Shown piece after piece: positions 1-5,121 of a stretch of DNA of 10,875 nt. This DNA comes from Fen-1077 sp964462865. Lineage in GTDB: Bacteria; Chloroflexota; Dehalococcoidia; Dehalococcoidales; RBG-16-60-22. A program made the position numbers and the translations under genes. Below the pieces are notes generated by a model. That model was not told the DNA's origin, did not search any database, and saw nothing but the letters and a program-made list of their open reading frames with translations. The stretch lies in the NCBI GenBank assembly GCA_964462865.1, contig CAYWZO010000055.1, forward strand, positions 1 through 10,875, read 5' to 3'. The stretch's first letter is position 1. Every line of letters begins with the position of its first letter.

Positions 1-671
1 AAATCGGTATTGCCGCCGAAGTTGAGCTGGTAGGTCTTTTCCAGCTTCACACCGCGGTCGACGAAGAGCTTGGCGAGCACGCGGTGCACGATGGTGGCGC
101 CTACCTGCGACTTGACGTCATCACCGATGATAGGCAGCCCGTGGTCGGCGAAACGCGCGGCCCAGTCCTTGCGGCTGGCGATGAAGACCGGGATGCAGTT
201 GACCATGCCACAGCCGGCCTGCAATATCTGTTCGACATACCACTTGGTGGCCATTTCGCTACCCACGGGCAGGTAACTGATAACGACGTCGGTCTTGGTC
301 TCCTTCAGGACTTTGACGATATCCACCGTCGGCCAGGGCGCTTTCTGGATGATTTCTGACAGGTACTTGCCGAGGCCATCGTGGGTCATGCCCCGCTGCA
401 CTTTCACGCCGGTGTGGGGGACCTCGCAGAACTTGAAGGTGTTGTTCGGTTTGGCATAGATGGCTTCGGCCAGGTCTTTGCCGACCTTGTTTTTATCGAT
501 GTCGAAGGCGGCCACGAAGTTCACATCGCTGATGTGATAGCCGCCCAGGTTGATGTGCATCAGACCGGGTATGGTTTCCGATTCCTTGGCGTTTTTATAG
601 TAATGTACGCCCTGTACCAAAGAAGAGGCGCAGTTGCCCACGCCGATGATGGCAACATTGATTTTTGACAT
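1..671 (-). CDS. ino1: Inositol-3-phosphate synthase, N-terminal part (runs off the window)
   Basis: This gene reads from ATG at 671 down to the window edge, giving 223 complete residues of a protein usually about 360 long; the C-terminus is outside. The family (EC 5.5.1.4) converts glucose 6-phosphate to inositol 3-phosphate in an NAD-dependent reaction in the cytosol, feeding inositol lipids or inositol-based solutes. The N-terminus has the dinucleotide-binding start VAIIGVGNCASSLVQG (residues 6-21). Family-typical stretches follow: ISYLPVGSE (131-139), NCIPVFIAS (158-166) and GDDVKSQVGATIVHR (183-197), whose lysine belongs to the active-site region. These match the compact actinobacterial/archaeal type. 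The best Shine-Dalgarno match, AAAGGGG, ends 13 bases before the ATG, which is longer than usual, but the Rossmann start fixes this ATG. It is transcribed divergently from radC, from a promoter at 791-819. Family assignment is firm; the physiological product made from inositol is not visible here. Confidence 0.93.
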   Translation of the reverse strand, partial: MSKINVAIIGVGNCASSLVQGVHYYKNAKESETIPGLMHINLGGYHISDVNFVAAFDIDKNKVGKDLAEAIYAKPNNTFKFCEVPHTGVKVQRGMTHDGLGKYLSEIIQKAPWPTVDIVKVLKETKTDVVISYLPVGSEMATKWYVEQILQAGCGMVNCIPVFIASRKDWAARFADHGLPIIGDDVKSQVGATIVHRVLAKLFVDRGVKLEKTYQLNFGGNTD

Positions 672-790
672 TTTGTCGTTGTTTCCCCTTTCTAAATAAG
701 GGCGGCCGGGCTTGCGACCCGGTATCGAACCGCGTCTTTTTCTCATGTATTCGCGCTGGTACGATTTTTTAGCTTTGCCCTTTAGCATGC

Positions 791-819
791 ATTATACGGC
801 GGGGTCTAACAGATTGCAA
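791..819 (-). promoter_or_regulatory. Sigma70-type promoter for the inositol phosphate synthase gene
   Basis: Read on the minus strand, a perfect -10 box TATAAT (791-796) is preceded by a 17-base spacer (797-813) and a -35-like TTGCAA (814-819). The predicted start near 784 gives a leader of about 113 nt before the ATG at 671. One copy of the motif GGGTCTAACA (802-811) lies wholly inside the spacer, a position where a bound regulator would block RNA polymerase. Box sequences and spacing are seen directly; use of the promoter is inferred. Confidence 0.65.
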
Positions 820-899
820 CACCCGGTGGCAGGGTCTCACAATTCTTTATAAAATCTTTATAATATATAATTGTTAGACCTTTATTATTTGTTAGACCC
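802..899. repeat. Nested inverted-repeat array of GGTCTAACA motifs (possible operators)
   Basis: Four related 9-10 base motifs occur in about 100 bases. Two point forward: GGGTCTAACA (802-811) and GGGTCTCACA (832-841). Two are their reverse complement: TGTTAGACC (872-880) and TGTTAGACCC (890-899). The outermost pair is a perfect 10-base inverted repeat. The inner pair extends to 12 bases (833-844 with 869-880) with one mismatch. The AT-rich centre also holds a tandem repeat TCTTTATAA at 844-852 and 855-863. The first copy lies in the ino1 promoter spacer, so a multi-site operator for a repressor is the favoured reading. Terminal repeats of a degenerate small mobile element are the alternative; I see no obvious target-site duplication. 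Confidence 0.6.
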
Positions 900-994
900 T
901 GATAGCGCACGGTGAACGTTGGCTCCTCCGTGTTGCACTATATGCTTTTTTACGGTGCGTGTCAAGGCTGGCGACAACTTTAGCTTTGACTGGA

Positions 995-1098
995 GTCATG
1001 ACGAGGAGCGCAGTAACGTAACAATCCCTAGCTCTGGTTTAAGATATAAATGGGGATTGCTTCACCTCCCGACTCCGTCGGGACGGTCTCGCAATGAC
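995..1098. repeat. Palindromic dispersed repeat (REP/MITE-like)
   Basis: The ends are imperfect inverted repeats: GTCATGACGAG at 995-1005 faces CTCGCAATGAC at 1088-1098. A second inner pair matches, ACAATCCC (1021-1028) with GGGATTGC (1053-1060), and a local hairpin CCCGAC/GTCGGG spans 1068-1082. The ends resemble the 'GTCATTGCGAGG ... GCAATCC' non-coding repeats that I recall as widespread and high-copy in several bacterial phyla. It encodes no protein. Copy number in this genome cannot be judged from one window. Confidence 0.62.
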
Positions 1099-1128
1099 AT
1101 CATTGTTGTGGCAACAACTATCACTAAG

Positions 1129-1137
1129 TGCTAGAAT
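1129..1137 (+). promoter_or_regulatory. Extended -10 promoter element before radC
   Basis: TGCTAGAAT fits the extended -10 pattern TGn-TAnAAT and lies 20 bases before the radC ATG at 1158. No good -35 hexamer is visible 16-18 bases upstream, as is common for extended -10 promoters. The same pattern occurs before malQ and the GH57 gene in this window. Confidence 0.45.
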
Positions 1138-1157
1138 AACAGCGGAAAGGGATTGGC

Positions 1158-1967
1158 ATGGCCAAAGAGCAGAAACCTCCGGAGGGGATACACCGGGGAC
1201 ACCGCAGGAGGCTGCGGGAGAAGTTCCTCAAGTCCGGTTTGGGCGGCTTCCACGATTATGAAATTATTGAGCTGCTGTTGAGTCTGGGCACGCCCCGACG
1301 GGACTGCAAAGAGCCGGCGAAAGAGGCTATTAAGAAGTTCCAGACACTGCGGGGAGTCCTGGAGGCCCCGACCGCAGAGTTACAGCAGATTGACGGCATC
1401 GGCGCCCACAGCGCCTTCGGCATCAAGCTGGTGCAGGAGGTCGCCCGGGAGTTCCTCAAGGCAAAAATCCTGGACAAGCCTTTTTATAAGTCGTCACAGG
1501 AGGTCTTCGATTATCTTTACCATGCCATGAGAGGACTGAAGAAAGAGGTCTTCAAGGTGGTCTACCTGAACAGCCAGAACCAGATTATCAATACCGCCGA
1601 CCTCTCCGAAGGCACGGTCAACAGCAGCTCCGTTTTCCCCCGCGAGATTGTCGAGGGGGCGGTAAAAAACAATGCCGCCGCCCTGATTTTCGTCCATAAC
1701 CACCCCTCCGGCAACCCCGAGCCGAGCACCAATGACAAGGGACTTACCCGCGAGCTGGTCTTCGTGGGCAGGATCATGCGTATTAAAGTACTGGACCATA
1801 TCATCATTGGCGAAAATTGTTACTACAGCTTTGCCGGAGAGGGGCTGGTCGAGGAATACGAGACGGACTTTTTGAACCTGATGTTGCGGGGCACCGCCGA
1901 GGCCAGGCGGCGGCTTTATAAGGCCAGGGAATCATCCGAAAAATTTAAATATCAGGGGCGGGCTTAA
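1158..1967 (+). CDS. radC: RadC family JAB/MPN-domain protein
   Basis: This 269-residue protein is close to the usual RadC length and covers both family domains. Residues about 11-95 form the N-terminal helical UPF0758 region with a helix-hairpin-helix-like part (LQQIDGIGAHSAFGIK, 75-90). Residues about 110-230 are the JAB/MPN metalloprotease-like domain. The metal-binding signature is intact: H180 and H182 in VHNHPSGNPEPS, S184, D193, and a probable upstream glutamate at 130. RadC is annotated as a DNA repair protein, but a direct repair function is poorly supported; the JAMM fold suggests metal-dependent hydrolysis. The C-terminus carries about 35 extra basic, charged residues. Start: GGAAAGGG lies a few bases before the ATG. 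It appears monocistronic, divergent from ino1 and convergent with ogt. Confidence 0.95.
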   Translation: MAKEQKPPEGIHRGHRRRLREKFLKSGLGGFHDYEIIELLLSLGTPRRDCKEPAKEAIKKFQTLRGVLEAPTAELQQIDGIGAHSAFGIKLVQEVAREFLKAKILDKPFYKSSQEVFDYLYHAMRGLKKEVFKVVYLNSQNQIINTADLSEGTVNSSSVFPREIVEGAVKNNAAALIFVHNHPSGNPEPSTNDKGLTRELVFVGRIMRIKVLDHIIIGENCYYSFAGEGLVEEYETDFLNLMLRGTAEARRRLYKARESSEKFKYQGRA

Positions 1968-1978
1968 AACCCGCTTTT
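1958..1978 (+). terminator. Possible intrinsic terminator after radC
   Basis: A GCGGG/CCCGC hairpin (1958-1962 with 1970-1974, loop CTTAAAA) overlaps the radC stop codon at 1965-1967 and is followed by TTTT (1975-1978). The stem is only 5 bp and the T-run short, so efficiency is doubtful. Its place between convergent genes is what one expects for a terminator. Confidence 0.45.
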
Positions 1979-1984
1979 GTATTG

Positions 1985-2500
1985 CTATAACCTAGCTTTC
2001 CCATCAGGGGAGAAGAATTTTTCCAAATCCAGCAATAATTTTTTCATTTCTATGCCCGCGCTGAAGCCCCCCAATCCGCCGCCAGAGGCAAGCACGCGGT
2101 GGCAGGGGATAATCACGGGGAAGGGGTTTTTCGCCAGGGCCTGCCCCACGGCGCGTGCCGCTCCCGGCTGGCCGATTTGTGAAGCCACCCACTGGTAGCT
2201 ACGGGTCTGCCCGTAGGGAATCTGCCGGGCGGCCCGCCACACCCGGCGCTGGAAGGGCGTTGCCCCGGAGAAGTCCAGCCTGTCGGGGAAGTCCACGCGG
2301 TGGCCAGAGAAGAAGGCCTGAAAGCGTGCCGCCAGGTCGGCGGTGTCATCAGGTGCCGGAACGGCGTCAGCCAGCAGCTCCCGGACTTCCCGCGCCGATT
2401 TACGGGGCAGGATGACGCGCCGCAGACCGCTGGTTGAGCTTAAAATCCCCACCCAGCCGGCGGCGGTATTGAAGACGGAACAGTACAATTTCCGGGCCAT
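1985..2500 (-). CDS. ogt: Methylated-DNA--[protein]-cysteine S-methyltransferase
   Basis: This 171-residue suicide repair protein transfers the alkyl group from O6-alkylguanine or O4-alkylthymine in DNA to its own cysteine (EC 2.1.1.63). Residues about 1-75 form the variable N-terminal domain. Residues about 80-162 form the C-terminal DNA-binding and active-site domain: FQRRVWRAARQIPYGQTRSY leads into the recognition helix with the arginine finger R116 (in AARAVGQ), the hinge asparagine N125, and the active site PCHRV with C133 as alkyl acceptor. All key residues are present, so activity is expected. It is the last gene of the minus-strand group, starting 8 bases after the stop of the 89-residue membrane gene. 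No strong Shine-Dalgarno precedes the ATG, so expression may depend on translation of the gene before it. A small palindrome CGGTTTTAACCG (2504-2515) lies in the junction. Confidence 0.95.
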   Translation of the reverse strand: MARKLYCSVFNTAAGWVGILSSTSGLRRVILPRKSAREVRELLADAVPAPDDTADLAARFQAFFSGHRVDFPDRLDFSGATPFQRRVWRAARQIPYGQTRSYQWVASQIGQPGAARAVGQALAKNPFPVIIPCHRVLASGGGLGGFSAGIEMKKLLLDLEKFFSPDGKARL

Positions 2501-2508
2501 GAGCGGTT

Positions 2509-2778
2509 TTAACCGGAAGGTTCAGGCGGACGGCCTGCCATACGGCGCTGGAGGAGGGCCGCCAGTACGATAAGGACGATGCCGAGAAAGATGCTGGCCA
2601 CGATTTTGATAAGCTTCGAGAAATCGAGGCTAAGGAAATAAGCGTAGGTAAAGACGCCGGCCACCACGGCCACGCCGTAGCTGACGAAGTGAGCCTTGAC
2701 CGACCTGGCCTTGACCGCCCGGAAGATAAGCCAGCCGATGAAAGCGAGCGCCGCCAGTACCGCTACCGCCGTCGCCAT
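2509..2778 (-). CDS. Small membrane protein of unknown function (89 aa)
   Basis: I do not recognise this family. The 89 residues suggest three membrane segments at about 2-19, 32-50 and 56-77. A short basic loop (RAVKARSVKAH) follows the first, and the end is basic and proline-rich (QRRMAGRPPEPSG). There are no enzymatic motifs. It begins 3 bases after the stop codon of the 58-residue membrane gene and ends 8 bases before ogt, so the three are almost certainly co-transcribed and probably translationally coupled. The two small membrane proteins may work together; this rests on adjacency only. Alternative frames across this stretch are less plausible because they lack consistent hydrophobic periodicity. 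Confidence 0.72.
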   Translation of the reverse strand: MATAVAVLAALAFIGWLIFRAVKARSVKAHFVSYGVAVVAGVFTYAYFLSLDFSKLIKIVASIFLGIVLIVLAALLQRRMAGRPPEPSG

Positions 2779-2781
2779 GGG

Positions 2782-2958
2782 CTACCACCCCAGTCCTTCA
2801 AAGTATTTCCCCAGGAAGGCGAAGAGGCCTACCGTGAGCAGCAACGCGCCGAGTTTGCCAATATCGGAGAGGTACCTGACGTATTCCGCCGCCAGATAGC
2901 CCACGCCGGCGAGGCAGAACAGGATACCGAACCCGTACAGCACAAATTCCAGTTTCAT
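2782..2958 (-). CDS. Very small membrane protein of unknown function (58 aa)
   Basis: Reading down from ATG at 2958 gives 58 residues beginning MKLEFVLYGFGILFCLAG and ending FLGKYFEGLGW, with TAG at 2782-2784. Two hydrophobic stretches (about 4-24 and 36-51) flank a short polar segment (AEYVRYLSDIGK), so a two-helix hairpin membrane protein is likely. The start has an AAGAAG purine run just upstream. The stop is 3 bases from the next start (2778), a spacing typical of coupled genes. It falls below usual length cut-offs and is easily missed. Coding is supported by its exact fit between neighbours and its membrane-like composition; function is unknown. Confidence 0.68.
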   Translation of the reverse strand: MKLEFVLYGFGILFCLAGVGYLAAEYVRYLSDIGKLGALLLTVGLFAFLGKYFEGLGW

Positions 2959-2980
2959 ATCTTCTTACACGCCTCTCGAA

Positions 2981-3282
2981 TTATCGCGTCGGTACCTCCG
3001 GTGCCGGGACGGTCTTGATTATCGTCGGCGAGGCTTGAATATAAACGCTTGCCTCGCGCACGATATCGCCCCGGTTGATTTTAACATTAACAATATAATT
3101 CTGCTCCACAGNNNNNNNNNNNNNNNNNNNNNNNNNNNNNNNNNNNNNNNNNNNNNNNNNNNNNNNNNNNNNNNNNNNNNNNNNNNNNNNNNNNNNNNNN
3201 NNNNNNNNNNNAAGATAAGGATAATCCCCAGAAAACAGGCCAGGGCCAGATACAAGAACAGGTTATGACGTTTTACCTTCAT
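2981..3282 (-). CDS. Membrane-anchored or exported protein interrupted by assembly gap
   Basis: Two coding pieces flank the N run. The N-terminal piece starts at ATG 3282, with AAGGGG about 3-8 bases upstream, and reads MKVKRHNLFLYLALACFLG followed by IILI: a basic N-terminus and hydrophobic segment as in a signal peptide or membrane anchor. The C-terminal piece, from 3109 down to TAA at 2981-2983, begins VEQNYIVNVKINRGDIVREA and ends KTVPAPEVPTR; it looks like a beta-rich extracytoplasmic domain end. With the 100 placeholder Ns the two pieces are out of frame; they join if the true gap length is 2 modulo 3. I infer one gene, but two genes cannot be excluded. It heads the group ending in ogt; the next start is 22 bases after its stop. 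Family not recognised. Confidence 0.6.
3112..3211. other. Scaffold gap, 100 N
   Basis: Exactly 100 unknown bases form a conventional placeholder, so the real length is unknown. The gap falls inside a minus-strand gene. Any translation reading straight through it keeps an arbitrary frame. Confidence 0.98.
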
Positions 3283-3312
3283 ATACCCCTTGAACAGGAC
3301 TTGCTATTTTTA

Positions 3313-3341
3313 ACTCTATATCTAATACCCCGGACTGTCAA
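3313..3341 (-). promoter_or_regulatory. Promoter for the membrane-protein/ogt group
   Basis: On the minus strand a perfect -35 hexamer TTGACA occupies 3336-3341. A 17-base spacer leads to TAGAGT (3313-3318); the overlapping TATAGA (3315-3320, 15-base spacer) is the alternative -10. The predicted start near 3306 leaves a short leader to the ATG at 3282. The -35 box lies in the loop of the hairpin at the end of hpf, so the upstream gene's end and this promoter share sequence. Confidence 0.5.
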
Positions 3342-3357
3342 CATCAGTCCCGGGGTA
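3326..3357 (-). terminator. Hairpin at the 3' end of hpf
   Basis: TACCCCGGACT (3326-3336) pairs with AGTCCCGGGGTA (3346-3357), 11 base pairs with one bulged C (3351) and a 9-base loop. The hairpin includes part of the hpf stop codon (3344-3346). No clean T-run follows on the minus strand (TTAGATATAGAG), so it may be a weak terminator or a stabilising 3' hairpin that lets some transcription continue into the next group. Confidence 0.5.
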
Positions 3358-3898
3358 ACTCCGCCTCGATAAGGCCGTAGTTGCCGTCGTTGCGCCGGTA
3401 GAGGAGACGGGTCTCACCGGTCTCTTCGTCCGCGAAGAGGAAAAAACTATGCCCGAGGCTTTCCATCTGCTCGATGGCTTCGGCCAGGGTCATCGGTTCG
3501 ATGGCGAAGCGTTTACGCTTGACCACCTTGCTTTCGACCCCGGGAGGTTCGGGGTGGGAGTACTTACCCCTGGCCAGCGGGTTGCCCCGGCCTTTAGCAT
3601 ACAGCTTGCCCTTGCGGCGTTCCAGCTGCCGGGTCAGGATGGCGACCGCTTTATCCACGGCCGCGAATACGCTTTCCGCCCGCTCTTCGGCGTGGAGGAG
3701 GGCGCCGCCGCTGGCGCTCTGGACGGTCACCCGCAGCAGGAATTGCGCCTGTGGTGATTTGGTGCCTTCCCGCGAAATTTCGGCTTTAACATCGATAATG
3801 TCGGGTTTGTGCCGGTTGAGCTTGCCCAGCTTGCGCTCAACGTAGCGCTGGGTCTCCGGCGTAATTTCCATATTGGTACCGGCGATATGCAGTTCCAT
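3344..3898 (-). CDS. hpf: Ribosome hibernation-promoting factor, long form
   Basis: This 184-residue protein binds the small ribosomal subunit and, in the long form, drives 70S dimerisation into inactive 100S particles during slow growth. The N-terminal S30AE domain (about 1-98) opens MELHIAGTNMEITPETQRYV and contains basic stretches for rRNA contact (ERKLGKLNRHK; RQLERRKGKL). A flexible proline-containing linker (about 100-125) leads to the C-terminal dimerisation domain (about 128-182): KRKRFAIEPMTLAEAIEQME, then GHSFFLFADEETGE and LLYRRNDGNYGLIE, typical of long HPF. AGGAG stands 8 bases before the ATG. It lies 25 bases downstream of comF on the same strand, so co-transcription is likely. 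Expression control by growth phase is known for the family, but no specific site is visible. Confidence 0.95.
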   Translation of the reverse strand: MELHIAGTNMEITPETQRYVERKLGKLNRHKPDIIDVKAEISREGTKSPQAQFLLRVTVQSASGGALLHAEERAESVFAAVDKAVAILTRQLERRKGKLYAKGRGNPLARGKYSHPEPPGVESKVVKRKRFAIEPMTLAEAIEQMESLGHSFFLFADEETGETRLLYRRNDGNYGLIEAELPRD

Positions 3899-3923
3899 GG
3901 CTAATACTCCTGGACAGATATTT

Positions 3924-4643
3924 TTATAGTTCCAGCGTTAACACCAGTCCCCAGACCGTGGCGGCCCCGGCAGCTTTGAGCGTACCGGCGCAGGTATTGA
4001 GGGTAGCGCCTGACGTTGAGACATCATCAACCAGGATGACACTTTTTCCCCGCAGGCGTTCGTCGCGGCAGGTGAAGGCACCGGTGACGTTGCTTTGCCG
4101 CTGTTCGATGCCGGACGACCTCGCCTGCGGAAGGGCATGTTTGAGGCGTATCAGGCAATTTTCCACCACGGGCAGGCCGCTAAGGCGTCCCAGCTCCCGG
4201 GCCAGCAAGGCGCTTTGATTATAGCCGCGCTCCTTTAACCTGTGGCGGTGCACCGGTACCGGCACCAGGACATCGCCCGGAACGTGACTGGCGGTGAAAT
4301 AGTCGTACAGCAGTCCTGCCAGCAGCGGCGCCAGCGCCTTGAGGTTCCGGTACTTGAGCTCGTGGATGGCGGTACGCATGACACCTTCGAAAAGGAACGG
4401 GGCGCGGATGCCGTCGATATCGCCCGGCCATCCAGCGCAGCCGGGGCACCCGTCACTGGCAGGCCCACTCAACAGGGGACGCCCGCACCGGGAACAGACG
4501 GGAGGGATAATTACTTTAAGAGACTGGCGGCAGGCACCGCAAATGAACTCACCTTCCCGGCCGCAACCGAGGCACCAGCGCGGGAAAAGCAGGTCAAGTG
4601 CCAACCTCTTGAAATACTGTACCGGAGGGAGCACGCTTACCAT
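3924..4643 (-). CDS. comF: ComF family phosphoribosyltransferase-like protein
   Basis: This 239-residue protein has the usual ComF length. The N-terminus holds a double zinc ribbon with four CxxC pairs: C24/C27, C35/C38, C50/C53 and C66/C69. The phosphoribosyltransferase-type domain follows, with the family block HRHRLKERGYNQ (132-143) and the PRPP-binding loop VILVDDVSTSGAT (202-214), complete with the paired aspartates. ComF proteins take part in DNA uptake in naturally transformable bacteria, but homologues are also widespread in species not known to be competent, so transformation cannot be concluded here; no other competence gene is in view. The start is preceded by a modest GGGA. It follows the zinc-ribbon gene by 47 bases and precedes hpf by 25, forming an operon. 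Confidence 0.93.
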   Translation of the reverse strand: MVSVLPPVQYFKRLALDLLFPRWCLGCGREGEFICGACRQSLKVIIPPVCSRCGRPLLSGPASDGCPGCAGWPGDIDGIRAPFLFEGVMRTAIHELKYRNLKALAPLLAGLLYDYFTASHVPGDVLVPVPVHRHRLKERGYNQSALLARELGRLSGLPVVENCLIRLKHALPQARSSGIEQRQSNVTGAFTCRDERLRGKSVILVDDVSTSGATLNTCAGTLKAAGAATVWGLVLTLEL

Positions 4644-4690
4644 CCGTGGTTATTCCCGTAATTTTGCAGATAAAGGCGCACCCTACCGGG

Positions 4691-4903
4691 CTACCGGGGG
4701 CGGGAGTTATGCATCGAACCGCTCATAATAGGTTCGTCTCTATAAACATCACCGTTCCTGATTTTCAGGTTGAAGCCGCAATCAGGATTGGTGCAAACCC
4801 AGGCCTTGTAATGAATGGCAGCTCCCTGACTGCCGAAATCGGATAAGGGTACCAGGTCTCCAGAATTACACTTCTGGCACTTGGGGAAATTGTTCTGTTC
4901 CAT
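4691..4903 (-). CDS. Small zinc-ribbon protein (70 aa)
   Basis: From ATG at 4903 the product is 70 residues. Four cysteines in two clusters, C9-x2-C12 (KCQKC) and C37-x4-C42 (VCTNPDCGF), make a zinc ribbon likely. The rest is polar, with a conserved-looking segment LKIRNGDVYRDEPI after the second cluster. The start has an excellent AGGAGG 7-12 bases upstream. A longer reading frame begins with TTG at 4972, but the predicted promoter (4943-4972) and its start point lie inside that extension, so it is rejected. I do not recognise a named family; nucleic-acid or protein binding is a reasonable guess for a lone zinc ribbon. It is the first gene of the operon with comF and hpf. Confidence 0.75.
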   Translation of the reverse strand: MEQNNFPKCQKCNSGDLVPLSDFGSQGAAIHYKAWVCTNPDCGFNLKIRNGDVYRDEPIMSGSMHNSRPR

Positions 4904-4934
4904 GGGTCCTCCTCCCAGCCGTAAAAGATATGAA

Positions 4935-5039
4935 ACCGTATTAGTATACCGTATTACCCCGGTAGTTGACAAGAGGCATGTTAAAAACTGACGGCTTTGC
5001 TGACTTCGTAAGAGGATTTAAATTTAATCGTATTACGAT
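4935..5039. promoter_or_regulatory. Repeated CGTATTA motif and a 13-base palindrome between divergent genes
   Basis: CGTATTA occurs three times on the plus strand: 4937-4943, 4950-4956 and 5029-5035. The third lies in a perfect palindrome ATCGTATTACGAT (5027-5039, central T). Two copies bracket the -10 box of the minus-strand operon; the palindrome is upstream of malQ. This is consistent with a transcription-factor site but could be chance in a short AT-rich stretch. Confidence 0.35.
4943..4972 (-). promoter_or_regulatory. Promoter of the zinc-ribbon/comF/hpf operon
   Basis: On the minus strand TTGTCA (4967-4972, one mismatch from the -35 consensus) is followed by an 18-base spacer and TATACT (4943-4948, one mismatch from the -10 consensus). 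The predicted start near 4936 gives a leader of about 33 nt before the ATG at 4903. It is the best promoter in the window for overall match. A 9-base direct repeat ACCGTATTA (4935-4943 and 4948-4956) straddles the -10 box. Confidence 0.68.
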
Positions 5040-5055
5040 AAAATGGGTAACGTTT

Positions 5056-5089
5056 CTCCGGGGCGGAGAGCGTGCCCTGGGGAAACAGG
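5056..5089 (+). other. Two small adjacent hairpins upstream of malQ
   Basis: CTCCG/CGGAG (5056-5060 with 5064-5068) forms a 5-bp stem with a 3-base loop, and CCTG/CAGG (5076-5079 with 5086-5089) a 4-bp stem. No T-run follows, and they match no riboswitch class I know. They lie before the predicted malQ promoter, so they are probably outside the malQ transcript. Confidence 0.25.
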
Positions 5090-5121
5090 ACAAGAACCAC
5101 TCTTCATCAATTCTCATATTA

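Larger units (their letters stand above)
672..1157. other. Long divergent intergenic region, ino1 to radC
   Basis: These 486 bases hold no convincing gene. From left to right they contain the ino1 leader, including a hairpin CCGGG/CCCGG at 706-722; the ino1 promoter; the GGTCTAACA motif array; a stretch (900-994) in which I see nothing definite; the palindromic dispersed repeat; a small hairpin TTGTTG/CAACAA (1103-1117); and the radC promoter. A 71-codon frame over 919-1134 runs straight through the dispersed repeat and has no recognisable protein character, so it was not called. Confidence 0.7.

Noticed and set aside
706..735. tRNA T-arm-like sequence GGTTCGATACC on the minus strand in the ino1 leader
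   Set aside because: The arm has a mismatch, and no acceptor, D-arm or anticodon arm can be found upstream, so it is treated as coincidence.
919..1134. Possible small gene of 71 codons before radC
   Set aside because: It crosses the palindromic dispersed repeat, lacks a ribosome-binding site, and its translation is not protein-like.
3019..3282. Continuous minus-strand frame reading straight through the N gap
   Set aside because: The frame depends on an arbitrary 100-N placeholder. Its part after the gap lacks protein character, while another frame there is protein-like and properly spaced to the next gene.
3474..3845. Plus-strand frames inside hpf
   Set aside because: They are antisense shadows of a complete, well-conserved hibernation factor gene.
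4904..4972. N-terminal extension of the zinc-ribbon protein from TTG 4972
   Set aside because: A good promoter and its predicted start lie inside the extension, while ATG 4903 has a strong AGGAGG.
5056..5089. Riboswitch or attenuator upstream of malQ
   Set aside because: Only two short hairpins are present, with no match to a known riboswitch core, no T-run, and a location upstream of the predicted transcription start.
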